Of a DNA stretch of 45,054 nt, positions 16,555 through 24,171 are shown one piece after another. This stretch comes from Aquibium carbonis (GTDB lineage Bacteria; Pseudomonadota; Alphaproteobacteria; Rhizobiales; Rhizobiaceae). A program made the translations under genes and the position numbers. Position 1 is the stretch's first letter. Every line of letters starts with the position of its first letter. The stretch lies in NCBI RefSeq assembly GCF_003970795.1, contig NZ_RWKW01000102.1, positions 1-45,054 on the forward strand, written 5' to 3'. The notes beneath the pieces were generated by a model. That model saw only the letters and a program-made list of their open reading frames with translations. It was not told the origin of the DNA and searched no databases.

Positions 16555-17979
16555 TCAGGCGAGGAGCGCGCCGGGGTTCATCAGGTTCTTCGGGTCCAGC
16601 GTTCGCTTGATGTCCCGCATGATGGCGAGCCGGACCGGGTCGCCCAGACGCTCGAGCTCCGTCACCAGCTTGCGGCCGATGCCGTGCTCGGCCGAGATGG
16701 TGCCGCCGTGTCGCGCCGCCACGTCGTGGATGGCCATCTCCACCTCGAGCGCCTTCGCCTCTGGATCGGGCAAGGCCGCCCAATAGGCGTGGCTGAACAT
16801 GACCGTGAAATGGACGTTCCCGTCACCGAGATGCGAGACGACCAGCACGCGCGCGTCCGGAAACCGCTGCGCGGTGACCTCGCTTGCCGCCTCGATGAAG
16901 GCCGGAACGGCCGAGTTGCGCACCGCTGTGTCATGCACGATGCCGACGCCCTCGATCTTGTGCGCTTCCGTGATCGCGTGACGGAAGCGCCAGATATCGG
17001 CCGCCTGGCCGTCGCTCTGCGCAATCACCGCGTCCACGACCAGCCCGGCCTCCATGGCCTCCGCGAGCACCTCCTCCAGCGCCGCTTGCAGCGATGCGTT
17101 CGGGTCCACGTCGCCGAGTTCGATCATCACCGACCAGGCGGGCGTTTCCGCGAAAACGCTTCGAACGCGAGGGATGTGGCCGCGGATGCAGTCGACCTCC
17201 GCCCCGTTCAGCATCTCGAAGGCTTCGATCGCGTCGCCGCAGCGGTGCTGCAGCCGCGACAAGAGCTCGACCGCCGCCTGCGGATCGCTGACCGAAACCC
17301 AGGCGTGTGCGCGCGCGCCGATCGGCGGATGCAACCGCAGCGCCGCGCCCGTGATCAGCCCGAGCGTGCCTTCCGCGCCGATGAAGAGCTGGCGCAACTC
17401 ATAGCCGGTGTTGTTCTTCTTCAGCGCTTCCATCTCGCGCAGGATGCGCCCGTCCGCCAGCACCGCCTCGAGGCCGGCCACCAGGCTGCGCATGGCGCCG
17501 TAGCGGACGACGCCCGTTCCACCCGCATTGGTGGAGATCAGCCCGCCGATCTGCGCGGTTCCCTCCGAGCCCAGATGCAGCGGAAACTGCCGGTCGGCAT
17601 CTGCGGCCGCCTCGTGGACGGCCGAAAGCGTGACGCCGGCATCGACCGAAATCACGTTGCCGGCCTGGTCGAGGTTCCGGATCCGGTTCATGCGCCGCAT
17701 CCCGACCACGATTCCGGTGGCGCCGTTGCCGCCAGCCGTGGGCACCGCGCCAAAGCACAGTCCCGTATTGCCGCCGAGCGGAAACACGGGCACCTCGTGC
17801 TCGCTGGCCAGCCGCATGATCGCCGATGCCTCCTCCGCGCTGGCCGGCAGAGCCACGGCCTGCGCGCGACCGGTCATCCGCCCGCGGAAATCCGTGAGAT
17901 AAGGGGCGACGTCGGCATCGTCCGTCAGCAGGCCTTGTCGACCGAGGGCAGCACCGAGACCCTCGAGAAATGCACTCAT
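16555..17979 (-). CDS. FAD-linked D-2-hydroxyacid dehydrogenase (GlcD/D2HGDH-like)
   Basis: A 474-residue flavoprotein of the VAO/PCMH superfamily, related to D-2-hydroxyglutarate dehydrogenase, D-lactate dehydrogenase and GlcD. The N-terminal FAD domain carries the PLGGNTGL loop (about residues 67-74), GSEGTAQIGGLISTNAGGTG (about 137-156) and LFIGAEGTLGLITGA. The C-terminal domain has SHLGDGNVHF, the metal-binding His motif, and ISAEHGIGRKL near the end. Such enzymes oxidise D-2-hydroxyacids to 2-oxoacids and pass electrons to a quinone or ETF. It overlaps the DapA-family gene by 4 nt (ATGA), showing translational coupling, and is last in an operon with a TRAP transporter. The substrate is likely the imported hydroxyacid or its aldol product. 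Confidence 0.9.
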   Translation of the reverse strand: MSAFLEGLGAALGRQGLLTDDADVAPYLTDFRGRMTGRAQAVALPASAEEASAIMRLASEHEVPVFPLGGNTGLCFGAVPTAGGNGATGIVVGMRRMNRIRNLDQAGNVISVDAGVTLSAVHEAAADADRQFPLHLGSEGTAQIGGLISTNAGGTGVVRYGAMRSLVAGLEAVLADGRILREMEALKKNNTGYELRQLFIGAEGTLGLITGAALRLHPPIGARAHAWVSVSDPQAAVELLSRLQHRCGDAIEAFEMLNGAEVDCIRGHIPRVRSVFAETPAWSVMIELGDVDPNASLQAALEEVLAEAMEAGLVVDAVIAQSDGQAADIWRFRHAITEAHKIEGVGIVHDTAVRNSAVPAFIEAASEVTAQRFPDARVLVVSHLGDGNVHFTVMFSHAYWAALPDPEAKALEVEMAIHDVAARHGGTISAEHGIGRKLVTELERLGDPVRLAIMRDIKRTLDPKNLMNPGALLA

Positions 17980-18878
17980 GCCGCCTCTTCCATGTCCCGC
18001 ATCGCCGAATGCACCTCTTCCAGTGCCTTGCGCGTCTCGCTCGACGGGCTGGTGAGAGGCAGTCGGACCTGTCCTGCTCGCAGGCCGGCGAGATTCATGT
18101 AGTACTTCAGCGGCCCCGGGTTGGTCTCACGATAGATCGTATCGATGACGGGGTCGAGCTTCTGCTGCAGCCTGATCGCCGCGTCCAGCTTGCCCGCGCG
18201 GGCGAGGTTGAACACGTCGATCCAGATGCGCGGATAGACGGAGGCCGAGGCGAGGACGCCGCCCTGGGCACCCAGCGCGACGTGGGTGGCAAACAGTGGC
18301 TCCTCGCCGCTCAGCATCGCCATCTTGCCGCCGGCGAACTTCATCGCCTTGATGAATTCCGGCACGTCGTAGGACGAGCATTTCATGCCGATGATCGAAC
18401 CGTCCTCGGCCAGGGTCGCGATGGTTTCAGCCTTGAGCGCCACGCCCGTGCGGCGGGGGATCTCATAGGCGAGCACCGGGATCCCGACCTCCTGGCGAAA
18501 GGCGCGGAAGTAGGCGACCATGCCGTCCTGGGGGCCCGCCGCGTAGTACGGCGTCACCGCCATGACGCCGCTGGCGCCGGCCTTGCGAAAGTCGAGCGCG
18601 GCCTCGACCGCGTCCTTGAAGCCGGTGGCGAGCACGCCCGGCAGCACCGGGGCGCCGTCGGCAACCTCGACGCAGGCCCGGACGACATCGGCGCGCTCGG
18701 CGCGCGACAGCGCGGGATACTCACCGGTTCCGCCGATGGGCACGATGCCGGTGGCGCCGCTTCTCAACTGGAAGCGGACCAGTGATTTCAGCGCCTCGAA
18801 GTCGACCGAGCCATCCTCGGCGAACGGAGTCACGATGGCCGTGAAGAGGCCGGTCAGGTCATCCTGGGTCAATGTCAT
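17976..18878 (-). CDS. Dihydrodipicolinate synthase (DapA) family lyase
   Basis: A 300-residue class I aldolase-type TIM barrel of the DapA/NanA superfamily. Visible motifs are IGGTGEYPALS (about residues 48-58), Tyr138 (LAYEIPRRTG) and the Schiff-base Lys166 (GMKCSSYD), matching Tyr133 and Lys161 of E. coli DapA. The canonical YNVP is YEIP here, and the KEA after the usual lysine is KCS, so it is probably not the lysine-biosynthesis enzyme. It likely forms a Schiff base with a 2-oxoacid and carries out an aldol cleavage or dehydration. Its position between TRAP transporter and D-2-hydroxyacid dehydrogenase genes supports a catabolic role. A GGGA site precedes the ATG. Confidence 0.88.
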   Translation of the reverse strand: MTLTQDDLTGLFTAIVTPFAEDGSVDFEALKSLVRFQLRSGATGIVPIGGTGEYPALSRAERADVVRACVEVADGAPVLPGVLATGFKDAVEAALDFRKAGASGVMAVTPYYAAGPQDGMVAYFRAFRQEVGIPVLAYEIPRRTGVALKAETIATLAEDGSIIGMKCSSYDVPEFIKAMKFAGGKMAMLSGEEPLFATHVALGAQGGVLASASVYPRIWIDVFNLARAGKLDAAIRLQQKLDPVIDTIYRETNPGPLKYYMNLAGLRAGQVRLPLTSPSSETRKALEEVHSAMRDMEEAA

Positions 18879-18895
18879 GAAGGTCTATCCCGAAG

Positions 18896-20200
18896 TCAGT
18901 CTACGAAGCCGAAGAGGCGGGGAAGGGTCAGCGAGACGGCCGGCACGTAGGTGACGACCAGCAGGACCGCGAGGTTGGAGAGCAGGAAGGGTATGCTCTG
19001 CCGGACGATGGCGCCCAGAGGCACCCCGGATATGGATGAGCCGAGGTAGAGCGCCAGTCCGTAGGGCGGCGTCATCAGGCCGATCATGACGTTGACCACC
19101 ATGATCACGCCGAAATGCACCGGGTCCACGCCCATCGCGGCGAGGATTGGGGTGAACAGCGGCGCAAACAGCAGCAGCTGGACCGAATCGCCGATCCATA
19201 GGCCGTTCAGCAGGAAGAAGACATTCAGCATCAGGAGCAGCATCCACGGCTCCAGCTGCATGTCGCGAACCATCGTGCTGAGTTCGCTCGGCACGCGCTC
19301 GTTGGCGAGCACCCAGCTGATGATCGTGGCGAAGCCGACGATCAGATAGACCGACGCCGAGGTGCGGGCGGCCCGGTCGAGAATGCCCCAGAACGCCTTC
19401 AGTGTGAGATTGCGGTAGGCGAAAACGCCGATGATCGTGGCATAGGCGACCGCGATCGCCGCGGCCTCGGTCGCCGTGAAGACGCCGGAGATGATGCCGC
19501 CGATGATGATCACCGGCATGATGATGGCGAAGAAGGCATTGAAGATGATGCCGGCCGCCACGGCGAAGGTGAGGTTGAGGATCGGATTGCTGGGGAAGCC
19601 CTTGCGGCGGGCCATCACGAAGAGAACCGCCATCTGCGCCATGCCGAGAAGAAGCCCGGGCACCGCGCCCGCCAGAAACAGCGCGGCGATCGACGTGTTC
19701 GTCAGCGCTGCGAAGACGATGAGCGGAATCGACGGCGGGATGATCGGCCCCTGGATCGCCGAACTCACCGTCAGCGCCGCTGCGAAGTCGGTGCGATAGC
19801 CGTCCTTTTCCATCATCTTGATCTCGACGGGACCGAGCGCCGAGATATCGGCCAGCGCCGAGCCGGAAACGCCCGAGAAGAACATCGAACCCACGACGTT
19901 CACATAGGCGAGGCCGCCACGCAGCCGCCCGACGAGCAGGCGAGAGAGGTTGAGCAGCCGGTCGGTCATCCCGATCGCCGTCATGATCTCGCCGGCGATG
20001 ACGAAGAGCGGGATCGACAGCCAGATGAAGACGTCCATGCCGGTGAAGAACTTGTGCGCGTAAATGTCGAGCATGCCGATCATGCCCGGCTTGACGACGA
20101 AATAGGCCATGCCGGCAAAGCCGATGGCGAATATGACCGGGCTTCCCAGGATCATGAGAAGAAGAAGCAGGCCGATGACGACGAGCAGCGAATGATCCAT
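18896..20200 (-). CDS. dctM: TRAP transporter large permease, DctM family
   Basis: A 434-residue integral inner-membrane protein with about 12 hydrophobic segments, the Na+-coupled transport subunit of a tripartite ATP-independent periplasmic transporter. DctM signatures include FAIGFAGMAYF near the N-terminus, GVSGSALADISALGPVEI (about residues 110-127) and IQGPIIPPSIPLIVFA (about 148-163). It lies 9 nt after the small permease gene and 17 nt before the DapA-family gene, in one operon with the binding protein at 20798. Confidence 0.95.
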   Translation of the reverse strand: MDHSLLVVIGLLLLLMILGSPVIFAIGFAGMAYFVVKPGMIGMLDIYAHKFFTGMDVFIWLSIPLFVIAGEIMTAIGMTDRLLNLSRLLVGRLRGGLAYVNVVGSMFFSGVSGSALADISALGPVEIKMMEKDGYRTDFAAALTVSSAIQGPIIPPSIPLIVFAALTNTSIAALFLAGAVPGLLLGMAQMAVLFVMARRKGFPSNPILNLTFAVAAGIIFNAFFAIIMPVIIIGGIISGVFTATEAAAIAVAYATIIGVFAYRNLTLKAFWGILDRAARTSASVYLIVGFATIISWVLANERVPSELSTMVRDMQLEPWMLLLMLNVFFLLNGLWIGDSVQLLLFAPLFTPILAAMGVDPVHFGVIMVVNVMIGLMTPPYGLALYLGSSISGVPLGAIVRQSIPFLLSNLAVLLVVTYVPAVSLTLPRLFGFVD

Positions 20201-20209
20201 CGGGCGCTC

Positions 20210-20725
20210 TCAGATCTCGGATTTGAGGATGGACGGCCCGGACTGTTCGGTCCGACCGAGAAGGTCGCGCAAGGCGAGCACGAGCATGTGGAACATCATC
20301 AGGCCAGCGCCGACGGGGATCGCGAGATAGACCCAGTAGAAACTCACACCCAGCGTCACGGCCGAGCGTCGCGCGCCGAACTGCGCGTTTTCGTAGCCCT
20401 TCCAGACCATGACGCCGAGAAGCACGGCGAGCAGAACGCGGAAGATGGCGTTGCGCAGCGACATCAGGCGCGCCGGCCAGTAGTGGTCGAAGAAGTCGAC
20501 GCGGACGAGCTGGTCGTCCTTCACCAGCAGGCTGCCGGCCAGCATCACCACCCAGATCATGCTGTAGCGGGCGGCTTCTTCCGGCCAGGGCAGGGAGAAG
20601 CCGAAGCCGTAGCGCAGCACCACCTGCATGAAGAGGATCGCCGCGACGAAGACCAAAAGCAGCCGGGCGACGGTGGAAGCGACGAAGCCGAGCGCGTCGG
20701 CGATGCGATCGAGGGTCTTCAGCAT
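20210..20725 (-). CDS. dctQ: TRAP transporter small permease, DctQ family
   Basis: A 171-residue four-helix membrane protein that pairs with DctM. The family segment LPWPEEAARYSMIWVVMLAG is clear at about residues 63-82. The start MLKTLDRIADALGF is preferred because GAAGGA lies 7 nt upstream; an in-frame ATG 16 codons earlier has a poorer site. It sits between the binding protein and DctM genes. Confidence 0.9.
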   Translation of the reverse strand: MLKTLDRIADALGFVASTVARLLLVFVAAILFMQVVLRYGFGFSLPWPEEAARYSMIWVVMLAGSLLVKDDQLVRVDFFDHYWPARLMSLRNAIFRVLLAVLLGVMVWKGYENAQFGARRSAVTLGVSFYWVYLAIPVGAGLMMFHMLVLALRDLLGRTEQSGPSILKSEI

Positions 20726-20797
20726 GCGCGATCCTTCGCGACTGATGGCGGCGTGCGCCGTCTCATAGCGCACGCCTGTCCCGTTGATTGCGGGAGA

Positions 20798-21832
20798 CTA
20801 CTCCTGCGCAGCCTTCACAGCCGCCTGGAGATCGGCGATCAGGTCGGCGCCGACCTGACCGGCCAGCATCTCGGCGATGGGCTGCTGCACCTTGTCGACG
20901 AACATCTGGAACTCCGCCGCGGTCGGCTGGTAGATTTCGACGCCGGCATCGGCGATCACCTTGAGATCCTGCGATTCCTTGGCGGCGATGATGCCGAGCA
21001 TGGCGAAGGTCGCCTCGCGGGCCGCGAAATCGAAGATGGCGCGATCGTCCTCGCTGAGGCTCTGGTAGAAGTCCTCGTTGATGGTGATCAGCGGCATGTT
21101 GATGAGGTGATGGTCAAGCGTATAGTACTTCTGCACCTGCTGCAGGTTCGCCAGAAGCATCGTGTAGGGCGCGTTCTCCTGCCCATCCACGACACCCGTC
21201 TGGAGGGCGCTGTAGAGCTCGGCCCAGGCGATCGGCGTCGGCGAGGCGCCCAGAAGCTCGACCATCTTGATGTGGATCGGTACCTGCTGTGTGCGGATCT
21301 TGAGGCCGACCATGTCGTCCGGAGTCTTGATCGGGCGCACCGAATTGGAGAAGTTGCGGAAAGCCGAGGGCAGGTAGCTCAGGATGCGCACGCCGCTTTG
21401 CTCGGCGATGGTGTCGGAGAGCGTCTTCCCAAATTCGCCGTTCAGCACTTCGCGGGCCACTTCCGTGGTCGGGAAGGTGTAGGGCATTTCGAGCACCTGC
21501 GCGGCGGGCGCATAGGCGCCGACATGGCCGGCGTTCAGGCCGCCGACGATCTGTAGCGAGCCCCTCACATTCTGCTCGAGCAGCGACTCGAGGTCTCCGA
21601 GCTGGCCGCTCGGGAAGACCTGGATCTCGTAGCGGCCGTTGGTCTGCGTCTTGACGGTCGAGCCGAACACTTCCGTGAATGTCCAGTAGGGGTTGGCAAG
21701 CAGGTCGCCCTCGCCATCGACATGCCCGAAGCGAACGATCGTCTGCGCCTGTGCCGGCGCGGCGACAAGGGCTGCCGCCCCGATCAGGACCACGGCGGTC
21801 AGGGCCCGGAATTTCCTTGAAAGCATCGTCAT
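20798..21832 (-). CDS. dctP: TRAP transporter solute-binding protein, DctP family
   Basis: A 344-residue periplasmic binding protein with a signal peptide (MTMLSRKFRALTAVVLIGAA to about residue 29, AQAQ). The DctP core includes LKIRTQQVPIHIKM, with the ligand-carboxylate Arg, then PTPIAWAELYSALQTGVVDG and QENAPYTM. The TRAP Arg-carboxylate clamp implies an organic acid ligand, consistent with the two 2-hydroxyacid dehydrogenases nearby. GGGGA precedes the chosen ATG; a longer frame to 21874 would bury the signal peptide. It heads the operon dctP-dctQ-dctM-DapA-D-hydroxyacid dehydrogenase and is divergent from the XRE-cupin regulator. Confidence 0.93.
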   Translation of the reverse strand: MTMLSRKFRALTAVVLIGAAALVAAPAQAQTIVRFGHVDGEGDLLANPYWTFTEVFGSTVKTQTNGRYEIQVFPSGQLGDLESLLEQNVRGSLQIVGGLNAGHVGAYAPAAQVLEMPYTFPTTEVAREVLNGEFGKTLSDTIAEQSGVRILSYLPSAFRNFSNSVRPIKTPDDMVGLKIRTQQVPIHIKMVELLGASPTPIAWAELYSALQTGVVDGQENAPYTMLLANLQQVQKYYTLDHHLINMPLITINEDFYQSLSEDDRAIFDFAAREATFAMLGIIAAKESQDLKVIADAGVEIYQPTAAEFQMFVDKVQQPIAEMLAGQVGADLIADLQAAVKAAQE

Positions 21833-21976
21833 CTGCCAATTTCCCCTTTGAGTTCCGACCCGGTCGCAAGGCATCCCACGCGCCGACGACTCATCGGCGC
21901 GGCGAGAATACTCACCTTCGGTCTTTTTGGTTGTCGAACCATGGAAGCGCGGCGCGCGCCTCGGCTCGCATTCACC

Positions 21977-22027
21977 ATACGAAACGTCATCTTCGTGTCA
22001 AGTCGGATAGTAGAATTCGTTTCGTAT
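21977..22027. promoter_or_regulatory. Inverted repeat in the dctP / XRE-cupin divergent region
   Basis: ATACGAAAC at 21977-21985 and GTTTCGTAT at 22019-22027 are exact reverse complements, 42 bp apart centre to centre (four helical turns), in an AT-richer stretch between the TRAP operon and the XRE-cupin gene. This arrangement fits paired binding sites, perhaps with looping, for the adjacent regulator. That assignment is inferred from position alone. Confidence 0.5.
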
Positions 22028-22130
22028 AGTGGATGAATGGTCCGATCGCGCTTCCGTCGGTACGGGTAAGCCTGTATACCCATCAGGCTACCCCAGCGTG
22101 CAGGGGGATTCCAACCAGCCGGAGCCAGGA

Positions 22131-22739
22131 ATGAATTCGAGTTCGGTCGACACGCTGGAGGCAGACCTGCCCGAGATCGGCACGGGCATCGACGTCGGCG
22201 CCCGCTTGTCGCAACTGCGCCAGGAACGGGGCTGGACCCTTCAGCAGGCCAGCCGGCAGACCGGCGTTTCGGCGTCCGCCCTGTCGAAGATCGAGCGCAA
22301 CGAACTGTCGCCCACCATCGCCACGCTGCAGCGGGTGGCGCGCGGCTACGGCATGGACGTGGTCGACCTGCTCGCCGACAAGGAGGCCGCGCGCAGCCTT
22401 GCTGGCCGCCGAAGCGTCACCCGCGCATCCGGTGGCCGCGCCTATCAGTCAAACAGCTGTGCGAATACCCTGCTCTGCGCCGACCTCATCGACAAGAAAA
22501 TGACGCCGATCCGCAGCCGCGTGACCGCGCGCAAGCCTTCGGACTACGGCTCCTGGCCGGTCAGCGATTCGGAAATCTTCCTGACGGTGGTCCGCGGGGT
22601 CGTGGTCGTTCATAGCCAGATCTACGAGCCGCTGACGCTCAACGCCGGCGATTGCCTGTATTATGACGCCAGCACGCCGCACATCTGGCTCTCCGAGGGA
22701 CCGGACCACGCGGAAGTGATCTGGGTCCTGGCGTCCTGA
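22131..22739 (+). CDS. XRE-family regulator with C-terminal cupin domain
   Basis: A 202-residue transcription factor with an N-terminal helix-turn-helix of the XRE type (LSQLRQERGWTLQQASRQTG, then VSASALSKIERNELSPTIATL) and a C-terminal cupin_2-like sensor domain (about residues 115-200, with SEIFLTVVRGVVVVH and LNAGDCLYYDASTPHIW). This architecture is common in regulators of small-acid or amino-acid metabolism that sense a ligand through the cupin. GGAG lies 6 nt before the chosen ATG; an in-frame start 34 codons earlier is possible. It is divergent from the TRAP operon and 5 nt upstream of the FMN hydroxyacid dehydrogenase gene, so it probably controls both. Confidence 0.9.
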   Translation: MNSSSVDTLEADLPEIGTGIDVGARLSQLRQERGWTLQQASRQTGVSASALSKIERNELSPTIATLQRVARGYGMDVVDLLADKEAARSLAGRRSVTRASGGRAYQSNSCANTLLCADLIDKKMTPIRSRVTARKPSDYGSWPVSDSEIFLTVVRGVVVVHSQIYEPLTLNAGDCLYYDASTPHIWLSEGPDHAEVIWVLAS

Positions 22740-22744
22740 CCGTC

Positions 22745-23908
22745 ATGCCGGCCCTGCTCAACGCCGACGACTACCGGCTTCGGGCGCGCCGGATACTCCC
22801 GCGCGGCTTGTTCGAGTACATCGATCGCGGCACCGAGGACGAGAAGGCCCTGTTGCGCCAGCGCGCCAGCCTGGACGCGATCACGCTGACGCCGTCGGTG
22901 CTGACCGGTCACCGCGAACGGTCGCTTGCCACGCGGATCCTCGACCAGCACCAGGCGGCGCCGCTCGTCGTCGCGCCCACCGCGCTGGCCGGCATCGTCT
23001 CGCATGATGGCGAGACGAAACTCGCGCGCGCGGCGTCGCGGGTAGGCATCCCCTTCTGCGTCTCCACCCAGTCCGTGACCACCATCGAGACCATCCGAAA
23101 GGGCGCGCCGGACGCCCGGCTCTGGTTCCAGCTCTACGTGTGGCACGACCGGACGCTGACGGATGCTTTGCTCGACCGGGTCGCGGCGGCCGGCTGCGAC
23201 TGCCTGGTCCTGACGGCCGACACGGCCGTCGCGCCCAACCGCGAATACAACCGGCGAAACGGTTTCTCCGTGCCTTACCAGCCGTCGCTGCGGTCGGCGG
23301 TCGACGGAATACTGCATCCGCGCTGGCTTCTTGGCGTCCTCGCCCGCACGTGGATGCGTGACGGCGTGCCGACCTATGGCCATTATCCCGACGCCTATCG
23401 CAGTTCGGTCACGCGACTGGCCATGGCGGATGCGGTCCGCCTGGACGGGTCGATCGACTGGAACGACGTTGCGCGCCTGCGCGAACGCTGGACCGGTCGA
23501 CTGCTCGTCAAGGGCATCCTTTCTGTCGAGGATGCCCGGAAGGCTGCGGCCATCGGCGCCGACGGCATCGTCGTCTCGTCCCATGGCGGACGCAATCTCG
23601 ACTGCCTGCCTTCGCCGGCCGACTGCCTGCCGGCGATCGCGAAGGCATGCGCGGGCCAGATCGCGGTGCTTGCCGACAGCGGCGTGCGCCGTGGCACCGA
23701 TGTGCTGAAATATCTGGCGCTGGGCGCCGGTGCCGTCCAGGTCGGTCGCTTGCCGCTTTGGGGGCTCGCCACCGGAGGCGAAGCAGGCGCCGAAGCGATC
23801 CTGCGCCTCCTGCTTCAGGAGATGGACACGGCTATGGGTCTTCTCGGCGTTCGCGAGCCGCGGGAGTTGGAAGGGCGCGCGGCGCCGCCCGCGGCATCGC
23901 ACCGCTGA
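22745..23908 (+). CDS. FMN-dependent L-2-hydroxyacid dehydrogenase/oxidase (LldD/mandelate dehydrogenase type)
   Basis: A 387-residue TIM-barrel flavoprotein of the glycolate oxidase/L-lactate dehydrogenase/(S)-mandelate dehydrogenase family. Seen are FEYIDRGTEDE near the N-terminus (the family's Y-x-x-x-G-A/T), APTALAGIVSHDGE, WFQLYVWHDR with the active-site Tyr, LVLTADTAVAPNREYNRRNG, LLVKGILSVEDA with the flavin Lys, and SSHGGRNLD at about residue 280 with the catalytic His and substrate Arg. The segment after the catalytic loop reads LADSGVRRGTD instead of the usual DGG. It is cotranscribed with the XRE-cupin regulator and stands opposite a TRAP operon that includes a D-specific counterpart. 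The substrate is unknown. Confidence 0.9.
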   Translation: MPALLNADDYRLRARRILPRGLFEYIDRGTEDEKALLRQRASLDAITLTPSVLTGHRERSLATRILDQHQAAPLVVAPTALAGIVSHDGETKLARAASRVGIPFCVSTQSVTTIETIRKGAPDARLWFQLYVWHDRTLTDALLDRVAAAGCDCLVLTADTAVAPNREYNRRNGFSVPYQPSLRSAVDGILHPRWLLGVLARTWMRDGVPTYGHYPDAYRSSVTRLAMADAVRLDGSIDWNDVARLRERWTGRLLVKGILSVEDARKAAAIGADGIVVSSHGGRNLDCLPSPADCLPAIAKACAGQIAVLADSGVRRGTDVLKYLALGAGAVQVGRLPLWGLATGGEAGAEAILRLLLQEMDTAMGLLGVREPRELEGRAAPPAASHR

Positions 23909-24114
23909 ACCGGATCCGTCGCCGCCGGCAAAGAGGCGTGGCGGTTTCGATATCTTGACGGCGCGGCCTTCCTTGCCGTCCCGATCCGGGGCGGCGCAGA
24001 CACAACCGGCCGGTATTCCTTTCCCATTCGTTATCCATGTCTGCACCAAGAAGTCGATTCCGGCGCATTGCGTACTCTCGAGTTGCAAACCCGGAAAAGA
24101 CCATGCAATGCTCT

Positions 24115-24128
24115 AATCATTGATGATT
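24115..24128. promoter_or_regulatory. Small palindrome upstream of the ice-binding-like autotransporter
   Basis: AATCAT-TG-ATGATT is a perfect 6-bp inverted repeat with a 2-bp centre, 44 bp upstream of the autotransporter start in an AT-rich segment. It could be an operator or part of a promoter; no regulator is known for it. The rest of 23909-24171 holds no gene. Confidence 0.35.
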
Positions 24129-24171
24129 CTAAATTGACCGCCGCTCATGATTCGGTGGAAGGAAAACAATA

